A stretch of 64,000 nt of DNA from Pseudovirgaria hyperparasitica. Taxonomy: Eukaryota; Ascomycota; Dothideomycetes; Acrospermales; Acrospermaceae. The notes under the pieces are model-generated. The model worked only from the letters and a program-made list of their open reading frames with translations, was not told the origin of the DNA and did not search any database. The position numbers were made by a program, and so were the translations under genes. The stretch covers positions 509,074-573,073 of the forward strand of contig NW_022985550.1 in the NCBI RefSeq assembly GCF_010093815.1, written 5' to 3'. Shown here in pieces: positions 11,212 to 21,031 of the stretch. The first letter of the stretch is position 1, and each line of letters opens with the position of its first letter.

Positions 11212-12122
11212 ATGTCGACAGCCACCATGGTGACCCAAGACTACAAGCAAAAGGAAGACATATGGGTAATGACTTTAGTGATGCATGCCAGAAATTTGCT
11301 GACGTGGTCTCCTAGTTCGACGACGGCCGAGAAGAGCGATTGCTTGAATATGTGAAAGAACATCTGGACCTGGCAGCTTCCAATAAGTCCGAAGAGGTCA
11401 TTCGTCTCATTGATGAGTTCGGCGTGAACCATCATTATATGATGAATGTCGGAGCTCGAAAGGGACGAATCGTCACTGAAGTCATCACGCAACGCAAGCC
11501 GAAGACAATGATAGAGCTTGGGAGTTATATTGGATATTCAACGGTGTTGTTCGCCGCGGCGATGCGGGATGCTGGAGGACAAGAATATATTTCATTTGAA
11601 CGCGAGCCTAAATTCGCACGCGTTGCGGCCGCGATGGTCGAACTAGCAGGACTGGCCAATCACGTACGATTTGTTATTGGTCCAAGCTCAAATGGTCTCG
11701 TGGAAGAGCATAAGGCTGGCCGCTTGAGTCAGGCCGATGTGGTCTTTCTAGATCACTACAAACCAGCATACGTCAAGGACTTGAAGATAATGGAGTCACT
11801 TGGGGTGATTCGAGTTAATACTGTCCTGGTAGCGGACAATGTTATTGAGCCAGGTAATCCGACCTACCTAGAGTACGTCAGGAGCACACCAGAGAAAAAG
11901 CAGCAGCGCTTAAAGGGGGAAGCAGCCACGTCAGATGATTCGATTGCATTCCCATCTCGCGCAGTTAATCAATATACTAAGGAGTATGCTACTGATAAGA
12001 CTGAGCTTCCAGGGCTACCAGGCATTGTTTACAAGAGTCGGATTGAGCACAGCCATGAGCCCACAGGAGTGCCAGATGGTATTGAGATAACCGTTTGCTT
12101 ATCATTACCAAGTCCGAATTAG
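11212..12122 (+). CDS. COMT-like SAM-dependent O-methyltransferase (mycosporine cluster)
   Basis: Exon 1 (11212-11265) and exon 2 (11316-12122), joined over a 50-bp intron, give 286 residues. The sequence is of the catechol-O-methyltransferase family: HHYMMNVGARKG before the fold, the SAM loop IELGSYIGYST, an acidic ribose-binding strand (ISFEREP), FLDHYKPAYVKDL and VLVADNVIEPGNPTYLEYVR with the metal-binding acidic and Asn positions. In mycosporine pathways this enzyme (MysB type) methylates demethyl-4-deoxygadusol to 4-deoxygadusol. The gene diverges from the cyclase and converges with the ATP-grasp gene, whose stop lies only 45 bp away. The short first exon (18 codons) is supported by an ATG, a clean GTAATG donor and a CCTAG acceptor. 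Confidence 0.93.
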
Positions 12123-12167
12123 TATAGGGAAGGTACTCGATACAAAGATCTTTACCCTGCTCACTTG

Positions 12168-13667
12168 TCACGCTTTGAAGATTTTCGCCGTGCTAACATT
12201 GATCTCCTTCCACCTGAGCCCGCAATAAGTTGCCAAAATTAACTCCAAAGGCCAAAACAAATGATTGAGAACAAACCAGGGCAGTGGATCCCACCATACG
12301 AATGTTGGATCTCTCCAGGTGCACAAATTACGAATGGCGAGAAGTATCTGCTGAACAAGACTCGACCTATTCACATCAGCTGTACCAAACAGTAAACCCC
12401 ACAGAGATCCGGCGACCAGTACAACCAGATCATGGGCCATCCAGTAGTAGCCAGATTCTGATTCCGTTGTCGCATGCAATAATTGGCCAGCTGGAACGCG
12501 AGTCAAACATTCGAGGTACTTGTCCGCCAATTCCTGCTCGAGTCCCTCGAAGAGAACGGTGGCTGTATGGCATCTCGGATTGCATTCGATTGGGGCTAAT
12601 GTACCGATGAATCCATTCTCGGTCGATCGATAGCGGACGAGGAAATCGAAGCTCATGTGTCCGGTAATATCGCCGAGTCCGGAAGCGTAGTTAATGGTGA
12701 ATTCAAGCATCTTATTGTATAATACAGATTTTGTGTCCAACCGCTGGTAGTGCATGAGCACAGATGCACTTGGACACGCGGTGAATGCGCGAACTTCTCC
12801 TTTGATGATGAGTGCATGTGTGCAGTACTCTTCCCCACTATCAATGAACTCCTGCAGTATCCATTGACGGCCATTCGAGAAGTCCAGATTGCTCAAAGTC
12901 TGCTCAGCGTGTGCCTCATCCTGGAGACTGATAAGCGGAAGAGAGCCTCGACTGGCATCATCCATATTGGCGCTCTTGATCATATATCGTACGTCGAGCT
13001 CATCTTTAGTGGTTTTTCGCATCTTCTTAAGCAGAATCCGAATACCATTCAGACTGCTAAGTGCGTACCATTTAACATTGGCTAGCTTTAGCTCAGTGGT
13101 CTTCTTCATGAACTCGAACTTGTTGTCTAAGGTTGATACAGTCGATTCGTCGAATTGGAACACCTTGCATTTTGTCTTTCGCTCGATCGCGTTCGCCAAC
13201 ATTGCATCCTCTACCGCAGTTGCGACTCCAGAACAACTGATCCATAGATCTATGCGCTCGAAATTGACGATGTTGACAACCTGGGAGATGTAGGCCTCTA
13301 TGCCATATACGGCTGGATTCTTCAGAGCAAAAAACTTCCTGATGGACCTGGAAAACCTGCCACAGTAAATATTTCCGTGGCCATCATCAAAGTCACCCGC
13401 GACAATGTCACATCCGCCAAGGTACATCGTGCGCGCAAGGAAAAGGCCTTTGGCCATCTTGACGCCTGTAACCAAAATCCGAGGCTGAGATCCGCCAATG
13501 TTTCGAACATGTCTTCTTGGAGCCTGCCTAATATGTAGAGTTTGTAGTGCGATTGCGAACAGGGTGATGGTGCCACTAACGGGCAGGAATACACCGCTCA
13601 GGATGAGTATCAATATTGTACGACATGAGTGAAGAATGGTTGAGTCTCCGCACTTGAGGTCCATCAT
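12168..13667 (-). CDS. ATP-grasp ligase, MysC-like mycosporine-amino acid synthase
   Basis: A single exon of 499 residues starts at ATG ATG. The N-terminal Rossmann-like part reads RILVTGVKMAKGLFLARTMYLGGCDIVAGDF. The ATP-grasp core includes YMIKSANMDD, a WILQEFIDSGEEYCTHALI block and IECNPRCHT, the acidic/Asn metal-binding end typical of ATP-grasp ligases. In the mycosporine pathway this enzyme activates 4-deoxygadusol by phosphorylation and attaches an amino acid, glycine in cyanobacteria. Fungal products usually carry glutamine, glutaminol, glutamate, serine or alanine. There is a clear hydrophobic segment at about 16-43 and two more near the C-terminus (about 410-432 and 465-487), so the enzyme may be membrane-bound. 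It is convergent with the O-methyltransferase. Confidence 0.9.
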   Translation of the reverse strand: MMDLKCGDSTILHSCRTILILILSGVFLPVSGTITLFAIALQTLHIRQAPRRHVRNIGGSQPRILVTGVKMAKGLFLARTMYLGGCDIVAGDFDDGHGNIYCGRFSRSIRKFFALKNPAVYGIEAYISQVVNIVNFERIDLWISCSGVATAVEDAMLANAIERKTKCKVFQFDESTVSTLDNKFEFMKKTTELKLANVKWYALSSLNGIRILLKKMRKTTKDELDVRYMIKSANMDDASRGSLPLISLQDEAHAEQTLSNLDFSNGRQWILQEFIDSGEEYCTHALIIKGEVRAFTACPSASVLMHYQRLDTKSVLYNKMLEFTINYASGLGDITGHMSFDFLVRYRSTENGFIGTLAPIECNPRCHTATVLFEGLEQELADKYLECLTRVPAGQLLHATTESESGYYWMAHDLVVLVAGSLWGLLFGTADVNRSSLVQQILLAIRNLCTWRDPTFVWWDPLPWFVLNHLFWPLELILATYCGLRWKEINVSTAKIFKA

Positions 13668-14085
13668 ATTTGGACAAAGGAGACTTTGGAGGTAAACACA
13701 CGATCATACCTTTCCTGACGATTGATCAAAAGTACTATGTCCTAAGACGTGCGCTACGAACCCTGTTTACTAGTTGGGGTGACAATGACCCAGACGATAG
13801 GAGTCAATTACGTCATGTTTGTCGAGTGCGACTTTCAGTGCTGGGATGCGATAGGAGATGCCGGAAGATTTGACAGGCAAATAATCACTCTTAGCCTCTA
13901 GGTTGTGGCGTCCTATGGATGGTGGTGATTAGCACGAGGAAGTTCAACGAAGAAGGTTCCATAGTAGCGCGTTAGCTTTGAGATGCTTGACGGTTTATTA
14001 GTGCCTCTAGTTCCTAGTTGGTAAAAGCTGCAGAGAAGAAGTTGATGAGAGAATGGAGCACTGCATGGATACTGAATTTTCAGCC
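13668..14085. other. Spacer upstream of the ATP-grasp gene
   Basis: This holds the 5' region of the - strand ATP-grasp gene, up to the edge of the inverted-repeat element. I see no gene. A short + strand open frame at 13670-13873 has no family features. Confidence 0.5.
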
Positions 14086-14580
14086 ATCCGTATATCCATA
14101 GTTACATGGGAAAGCTTGGCGCCCGATGTTCGCCGTGTCACCAACACACACGATTTAGTATAATCGACATTTTTATCTATTACCGCCGTATAATACTTAT
14201 ATAGTACTAAATATTACTAAATATTAGTTCTATATAATTCTTATTATATCTCTATAGCCTTTATATTACTTTATATTATCTATAATACCTCTAAAACTAT
14301 AAAAAAAGAGTAGTTATATAGAGATATTCTTACGTCTAGCTAGATATATACCCCTATATTTAAAGGCGCTCTAGATAGATATAGGGGAGGTATTAGGGGT
14401 CTATAGTACTATATATTAGTTATACTACCTCTTTAATACTATACTATATAGTTATAGATACTATATAAGCGTAGTATAGTAGTAATAGATAAAAATATCG
14501 ATTATACTAAATCGTGCGTGTTGGTGACACGGGCGAACATCGGGCGCCAAGCTTTCCCATGTAACTATGGATATACGGAT
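14086..14580. mobile_element. MITE-like foldback element with 121-bp terminal inverted repeats
   Basis: The left arm (14086-14206) and the reverse complement of the right arm (14459-14580) agree almost base for base over the outer 95 positions, with one indel and two transitions; the inner 25 bp are more diverged. Both arms begin ATCCGTATATCCATAGTTAC at their outer ends. The 250-bp centre is extremely AT-rich with short TATA/CTATA palindromes and no open frame. This is the shape of a non-autonomous DNA transposon. The target duplication is uncertain: AT or a short CC(A)T could fit. C-to-T type differences between the arms and the AT-rich core suggest RIP. It sits between the divergent ATP-grasp and transporter genes. 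Confidence 0.9.
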
Positions 14581-15187
14581 CCATAAGCGGGCCCGTGCGT
14601 ACACACCAAGGTCCAAGATTCGGATCTCACATCCGCATGAATCTCCTACGCCTCTGTCACCGGTAATGACAGCAAATCCTTTTGATACCAACTGAGGCTA
14701 TTAGATAGCCCTGTATCAATTCAAGGAGCTCATATGTGCGCGTCTGATCTGACCCAGTCCCAGTCTAAGCCCATGGACCCGCTATAGGCTATAGCTTGCT
14801 CTTTAGGCACATCTGCCTCTACGCAAAACGAACATTAGGATCAGTAAGCTCTGCACCGTTTCCATCGAAATTCAGAGCGATCGGTCGGCTCACGCAACAC
14901 GCGGCACACGTAATAACATGGCGTTTCGCTTTCTGTCGGTACTGATACTGGTAATTCCGAAGCCAGCTGCAATTCGCCTGAACATCGAAAAGTTTGCCGA
15001 ATTGCGTGATAGCCCCATTTTAAATCTGCTCACAATAGACAAATATAATACACCACAGGATGCCAAACAAGGATAACATTGCATTCCCTAGCTCTTCATC
15101 TGTCGTAAGTCACTCATAATCAACACTCTCCTCCAGGTCAGCTATATTATTATCGTCTACAGTATCTGGGCTCCGAGGACAGTCGCC
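14581..15187. other. Promoter region of the UNC93-like transporter
   Basis: These 607 bp lie between the inverted-repeat element and the transporter ATG. Pyrimidine-rich stretches precede the start. No gene is seen. Confidence 0.5.
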
Positions 15188-16621
15188 ATGTCAACTACTT
15201 CCTTCGACAATACCGCCATATATCCCCAAAAGCTGTCGCTCTTTAGATCTGTACCTTTCCAGATCCTAGTAGCATGTGGAGTCTCATTCACGGCACCCGG
15301 AATGTGGGATGCTCTCGGTGGACTCGGTGCTGGAGGTGCTGCTGAACCATACGCAGTGTCTGCTGCCAATGCTCTCGTGTATGGTTTGTTTTCTGTTGTA
15401 TGCGTGGCTGCCGGAGCTATCAACAATCGTATCGACCTCAAATACGGACTCGCTTTAGGCGCTATCGGGTACCCACTGTATGGCGCAGGACTGTACACGA
15501 ACAGTACAGGCACCAACACATGGTTTCTGTTGTTTGGTAGCGCTCTTTGTGGAATTTCTGCTGGGTTCTTTTGGGCAGCTGAAGCAGCAATCATCATTGG
15601 ATATCCATCACCGTCGGACCGAGCATTCTATCTTGCAATCTGGCAAACAGCAAAGGCTGCTGGCCCCATAGTTGGCGGCGCTATCAATCTAGGGTTGAAT
15701 GCAAACAGGGAGACGGCAGGCTCCGTTTCGTCTTCTACCTACATCGTATTCATCGTCATAATGTGCCTCGGCTTGCCGATTGCGCTTATGCTCTCTCCAG
15801 CCCCAAAGGTTTGGAGAAAAGATGGGAGCAAGATAATCATACACAGAGCTCCTTCATGGGCAGCCGAGTTCAAGGGCATCGGGAATTTGTTAATCAGTCG
15901 GCGTATTCTGTTATTACTGCCGGCATTTTTCATTAGCTACTTCTACAACGGGTTCATGAGCACCTGGTTGACAACATACTTCACTGTCCGTGCTAGAGCC
16001 TTTTCAAGCTTCTTCACGAACTTTGCCGGAATATTCAGCTCTTTCATTATCGCAGCTCTGCTCGACAATCAAAGAATTCATATCAAGACACGAGCTCGCG
16101 TCGCATTCATCGCAATAGTAGCTATCCTCATTGGAACATGGATATGGGCAACAATTCTACAAAGGCAGAACTACGATACGTCAACCCCGCCGGTATTTGA
16201 CTGGTTCCAGGGAGGTTTCGGAAAAAGCTATGCCTTGATATTCTTCTGGCAATTTGGTGGACAAGCATTCCAGCAGTTCTTATATTGGCTTGTCGGGCAA
16301 TATGCGACGTCACTGTCGAGCTTAAGCCACCATACTGGTATACTCAGAGGTGTAGAAGCTCTAGGGCAGACTGTTGCTTGGGCGTAAGTGATGGAAAACA
16401 AAACAAATCCCTCGAGATTTCCAAGCTAATGGATGCTTTGCAGAATGCAATCGGAGGGTAATGCCAATCATTTCGTAAGTATCGGACTAAACTTTGGTAT
16501 CACGGTAGTATGTATCATTCCGACCTGGATTGTCCTTTCTGAGCTCGAGTACAGCCATGAAGGGACAGGGGATGATGGTCCCGGGGACTCAGGAATACTA
16601 AAAGATGCCGATGAGTCATGA
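15188..16621 (+). CDS. UNC93/DUF895-like MFS transporter
   Basis: Exon 1 (15188-16383) and exon 2 (16444-16621), joined over a 60-bp intron, give 457 residues. The protein has about 11-12 hydrophobic helices. The N-terminal helix contains VSFTAPGMWDALGGLGAGG, the hallmark of fungal UNC93-like (DUF895) MFS proteins, with SALCGISAGFFWAAEAAIIIGYP after TM4 and a long cytosolic loop rich in basic residues near 200-235. The tail is acidic and polar. The substrate is unknown. Its place next to the ATP-grasp gene, in divergent orientation, makes it a candidate exporter or vacuolar transporter of the mycosporine, but cluster membership is inferred from position only. Confidence 0.9.
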
Positions 16622-17000
16622 CAAGGGCTGGGTAACTATATATTGTCTTTAAAGTTGTTATCTATCTTCCATCCTCACTGTATATGCCGAATGTATTTCT
16701 CGAAAGAATTTTCAACTCCGTTGAATACGGTCTCTGGTGACTTCTTGCTTTCGTCCTTTACTTCTCACTCAATTTTTTAGAATCGCAGAGCCGAATGTAA
16801 GCTTGAATCTACAGCCTAGCACCCGGATAGGTAGAACGGAAGCTAAGCACTTAGGTGCATGGATGCATATGCATGGCTTCGAGCTAACTTTCGACACATA
16901 AATGAGCCGTGACCTAATCACTGTCACTCTCAGCCTTCCGACTGTCGATTTAGAATCTTCCTAGTTTAATCATTGAGTCGATTATATATCGCCAGTAATC
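16622..17000. other. Spacer, no gene seen
   Basis: This is the 3' region of the transporter gene and the 5' region of the next membrane-protein gene. I see nothing specific. Confidence 0.5.
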
Positions 17001-18054
17001 ATGAAAGGCTTCGAGCCACTTTACCAGGCCAGTAACCAGCCAACACCCAAAATCAACACACCAATAACACCACATCCAGCTAATCGCACATGCACAAGCG
17101 CAGACCACAGCTACCCAGCCCTTCAACCCATTTTCACTCCTACCCGGTCTCCTCACTCTCGCGCCTCTCTCAAACATCGCTCACCGTACTGCCATTCAAG
17201 GCGTCTCCCCACTCGACGCGTTGATCCTGGCCCCCGGCCTGCACCTTCAACAAACAGCCACCGAACTACATAAAGCTGAGTACCCAGCCTGCGCAGCTCT
17301 CACCACAGGCTATGTCTTCCGCGTCGAGAACCCCGCCACCGTCTTCTTCCTCCAACGCATCGGCCGCACCGGGCATCTGATTGACCTGGACGTCTCTGCG
17401 ACATCTCCTTCGCGGACCCTGCCGGCTTCTAGGAACGCAATCGCATCTCTGGCCTACTACGCCGCAGCAGGAGTCACTACCTATTCTGCGTACCGCCTCT
17501 ATGCGCTCAAAGATCCCTGGGCAATGGTGTTCCTGTCCAATCTCATCCTCACGCGGGTAGTCAACTTCGTCTCGTTGCGCCGGCGCTCGGAACTAGGCTG
17601 GTTCGGAGCGCCGGAACCAGGCGTACGGAGTGATATCCTTGTTCTACTCTCCCAGGACCGCTGGATTCGTATCCGTGGCGCGACAGATGATGTCAAAGGG
17701 CTGTTGTCTGGCACGTGGCTGAGGGAGCCCACGACTGGGGAGAAGTTCTTTGGCGCCGTTACGAAGTTGCTTGCGTATGCGAATGTAGCTGTTGCGGGTT
17801 ATGCTACGACGGCTGGCGTTGCCACGCTGATGTCTATGTTGCTTGTGAACGGCGGCTTGTTGGCGTTGGATGGGCTGCGAGACTGGCCGCTATGTATGTA
17901 TGGGAGAACAATGGGACAAGTTGGCGAGGCGAAGAGATATTTTCGGAGGAGAGATCTGGCGGAAGAGCTGATCAAGGAGACTGGACGAGACGATTGGGCT
18001 GTTGGCATGGGAATGATAGTCAAGAAGAACGAGACGGTACTAGTAACCATGTAG
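17001..18054 (+). CDS. Small multi-pass fungal membrane protein, unknown function
   Basis: The C-terminal part (17221-18054) is clearly coding. The same frame stays open upstream to about 17068 without an ATG. I therefore place the start at 17001 (MKGFEPLYQA) with an intron from 17032 to about 17098, acceptor CACAAG; a second in-frame acceptor exists at 17110. The product is about 328 residues. Hydrophobic segments are at NAIASLAYYAAAGVTTYSAY, AMVFLSNLILTRVVNFVSL and a long region LLAYANVAVAGYATTAGVAT through LLVNGGLLALDGL. The motif SRRSELGWFGAPEPG lies between helices and may be cytosolic. I do not recognise a named family. It may or may not belong to the neighbouring cluster. Confidence 0.75.
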
Positions 18055-18752
18055 CGAGCTATGGCTAGCTGTATAAAACATATCGAATCATCGTCATGAT
18101 AATTTCGGTTGAAAATTTGATATCAGCATTCAAACTCTGATGAGGACCCACTGGCGCACAAAAGTGCTTACGTCCTATCCAGATCCTCTCCATTTCTTGT
18201 TGTACGACCTGCAGATCTCTAGGACTTCAGTTCGTCTATAGAGCTACTGTGTAGTTTGCATTTATACAGGTTGATGAAAAATGTTACTATATCATATCTT
18301 CAATAATGTGTATGAAGACCATATAAACTTTTCACGGCATATATCTGTAGAACAGAGACTAGAAAGCTGGTAAGTACTACTGGATGCTAATGGCACTGTA
18401 TGAGAAAAGAACAAAGTGCTCTCTTGGAAGTTGGCTTAGTTGTCGTTGTGCGCGAGGGATCGCTTGACATAGGAGGAACGATCTGATACTCCATATTAGC
18501 AGATTTGACATTGAAATAGCCGTATCACCGGTCTAAGCGGTTGACAATAAAGTGGCTCTCTGAAAGCTAACTCAATAGCTCGATGATACTGACTGAGTAG
18601 AAATTTGTGTGTCTGCAAAGTCAAGTGACCGGATAATGATATTGATGAATGATAGATAGACTGCCAGAACGCTCCAGGTCTCGAAATATCGAGTATTTAT
18701 CGCCCTTGAACCGAATTCGATGGAAGGACCACAGATTCTTGTATCCCTGGTG
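18055..18752. other. Spacer between two convergent genes
   Basis: Both flanking genes end here. I see no coding signal, only moderately AT-rich sequence. Confidence 0.5.
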
Positions 18753-19652
18753 CTATCGAAGTCGGCTCTCGTGTTTCATCAGCAGCGAGCGTTGCAGCAC
18801 CGTGTTAGAACTTATAGCTCGATTGAAGTATATGTCCCCGGCCTTGAAGGGACCAATGCGACATCTGTCCGGGCTCCCTTCGAAGGCGGAGCGAACGATA
18901 TCTCTGACTTCTCCTATTCCATCAACGTCGATCATAAACACAGAATCCCAGGGTGTGTGGGTCCAGAGCAGCTCAAGAAGTTCGATGAACCTACGCTCCC
19001 ACTCATTGACACCTTTTTGCTGCTTGTTTTCGAATCCGACGACAGCGCGATCTGCATGTGGGTTGACGACGATCATGTCGATCCTCTTGACGTTAGTGAG
19101 TATCTTCTTTAGCCTCCAATTGGCCTCTCCACACTCAGTGCTAACAACGTCGTTTACATCAACAATGAAAAGTAGCCTCGTGATCCTCGGCCAGACCCCA
19201 GGTGTCATCCACAGTACAGGAATATCGCGATTCAATGAACTAAGCTTGAGGGAGAAAGGTCGGCAGTATAGGACGTCCAGAACCTCGTTGCTGATGCGCT
19301 TGTTCGTGCGCAGAATAGAAAGGCCACCTTTGCCACTGTCCTTAGGTTCACGATTCAGATGTACTTCCTCATATCGTGATCCAATGTCGCCGGCATCTAT
19401 GGAGTCGAGATTCGTCGCCAAGTGCGCCAGTAGATGTTCGTATATGAGGATCCGAAGTTCTAGCGACAATCGGAAGAGAGGGCATGTGGTATTGGTGTTC
19501 TTTGAAAGATTCTCGGATGTGACCGGTAACGCAAATTCCGAGACATACGAGGTCTTGCACGAGTCTGAGGGAGAAAGAAGATTGTGGGATAAGCCTGACA
19601 GCGAGCGTGAGGTGCTGAAGTGACGCTCAACGTGGAGACCCTGATGGAACAT
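18753..19652 (-). CDS. 2EXR-domain protein
   Basis: A single exon gives 299 residues from the ATG at 19652; the frame extends further upstream only to a GTG and low-complexity His/Arg codons. The key motif is CPLFRLSLELRILIYEHLLA near residue 58, the [FW]xxLPxELRxxIYxxxL signature of the fungal 2EXR family, followed by LSILRTNKRISNEVLDVLYC, where family members place ALLRTCRQIYxEAxxLLY. The rest is mixed alpha/beta with no catalytic motif. Members are numerous in Pezizomycotina and their role is unknown; the N-terminal part resembles an F-box-like helix set. The reverse-strand frame over the same bases is a shadow. Confidence 0.8.
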   Translation of the reverse strand: MFHQGLHVERHFSTSRSLSGLSHNLLSPSDSCKTSYVSEFALPVTSENLSKNTNTTCPLFRLSLELRILIYEHLLAHLATNLDSIDAGDIGSRYEEVHLNREPKDSGKGGLSILRTNKRISNEVLDVLYCRPFSLKLSSLNRDIPVLWMTPGVWPRITRLLFIVDVNDVVSTECGEANWRLKKILTNVKRIDMIVVNPHADRAVVGFENKQQKGVNEWERRFIELLELLWTHTPWDSVFMIDVDGIGEVRDIVRSAFEGSPDRCRIGPFKAGDIYFNRAISSNTVLQRSLLMKHESRLR

Positions 19653-21031
19653 CCTAGCGGGCTGGCGGCGATGGCGATGGCGATAGCGATGGTTGTGATG
19701 TAGTAATGTAGGCACGACGTTGATAACACTGGATTGCGTGAGGACAAATAGAGTCTGGGGATGCGAGCGGGGTAAAAGTAAGCGTTCCCTCTAGCGGTTG
19801 GAGGCTGGTGATATCTGCCTGAGGTGGTTGTTATGTATTTCAGCCACAGTACGTCCCGTATTAGTTAACAAGAACTCTGGTAGCACTGTACATCGATCAG
19901 AAAAATATTGGTAAGATGAAATGTTTGTTTCTGTGCCGTTACTACAGTGCGTAGATGTAAGGTGTTGTGATGCGCTCGAGGACCTCTCTGCTCAGTGCTC
20001 GTGGGATAGAGTTGGCACGTCTCTGGAAAATTCGCGTCTGATACGCCCGTGGCGGTTCAGATGTGCCCTTTTGTTTTGACTTTTTGCTGGGGCGAGATTG
20101 TGTGCCTGAGGCTGAAAGTTGAGAGGCCTTTTGTATTTTATGTAAAAGCTGGGGAATCATCGGTCACCGGGATTCAATAGACACTCTTATTCGGCTAGGC
20201 GATCGTAGGGGATCGAGAGTGATGAACGTCCGGATTCAGATTTGCCCTTCGGTATGTTGTTTCTCTTTTATTTTTTGGCTCCTGCTTCTATATTGGTGCC
20301 TGAGGCCGAAACTGCAAATGAGCACCTACCCTTTAGGTTTAGGTTGTCGTAGGGTATCGAGAGAGTATGACAAGACGCACTGGTAGACAGGATAGATAGC
20401 CTTATCTACCATATCCGCTCTCTGTTCTCGAGTAGATCCTATGGCAGAGTGCTGTCCTGATCCACATAACGGACGACCTCGAATACATTTTCTTGGAGCA
20501 GGGGTACATTCGATGCTTCTCTATGCCTAAGCCTGTAAGTTCGGAAGATTTGGGTTTTGTACAGATCTGAGATTTCGAAGCGTCCTGGAATTGGTCGTAT
20601 TCAATTCTATTCGGACCAGGAGATGACTGTAGACCTCCCATCGGAGTTTCTAGAGGCAGGAGTAGAGGATTATTACAAGGTCTTGTTGAATCGGAACTCC
20701 CCGCCTGACATATGTCATATGTTGCTCTCGACACTTCGGAGGAATTTCATGGAATAAAACAATGAGCCTATGTAGTGATTGTAAGTAGGAATACCGAATA
20801 CCTTCGCAGAGCCAGCGGTACAGAGGATAAGTTGCGGACAGCATTGGAAGTAGAGTCTTGATATAAACCGCATCTTTGTCTACCTGATAGGTAGTACTGA
20901 CTTTTCCATAAAATGTCCGGATTCACAATGCGTAAGCCAGTCGCATCGTATATGCATGTCATGGGAACCCAATCTCTTGATCCAATTGCTTTAACGGTAA
21001 TGTTGTGCAGGCATTACTTGTATAACATCGT
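19653..21031. other. Spacer with a degenerate direct duplication
   Basis: No gene is supported. Two stretches, about 19985-20140 and 20190-20330, resemble each other. Both contain a TTCAGAT.TGCCCTT block followed some 40-50 bp later by TGCCTGAGGC(C/T)GAAA. A third partial copy may start near 20340. Small frames around 20402-20757 show no family. Confidence 0.45.

Noticed and set aside
18649-19623. 324-codon + strand frame opposite the 2EXR gene
   Set aside because: The minus strand carries the 2EXR motif; the + frame is Ser/Arg-rich and featureless.
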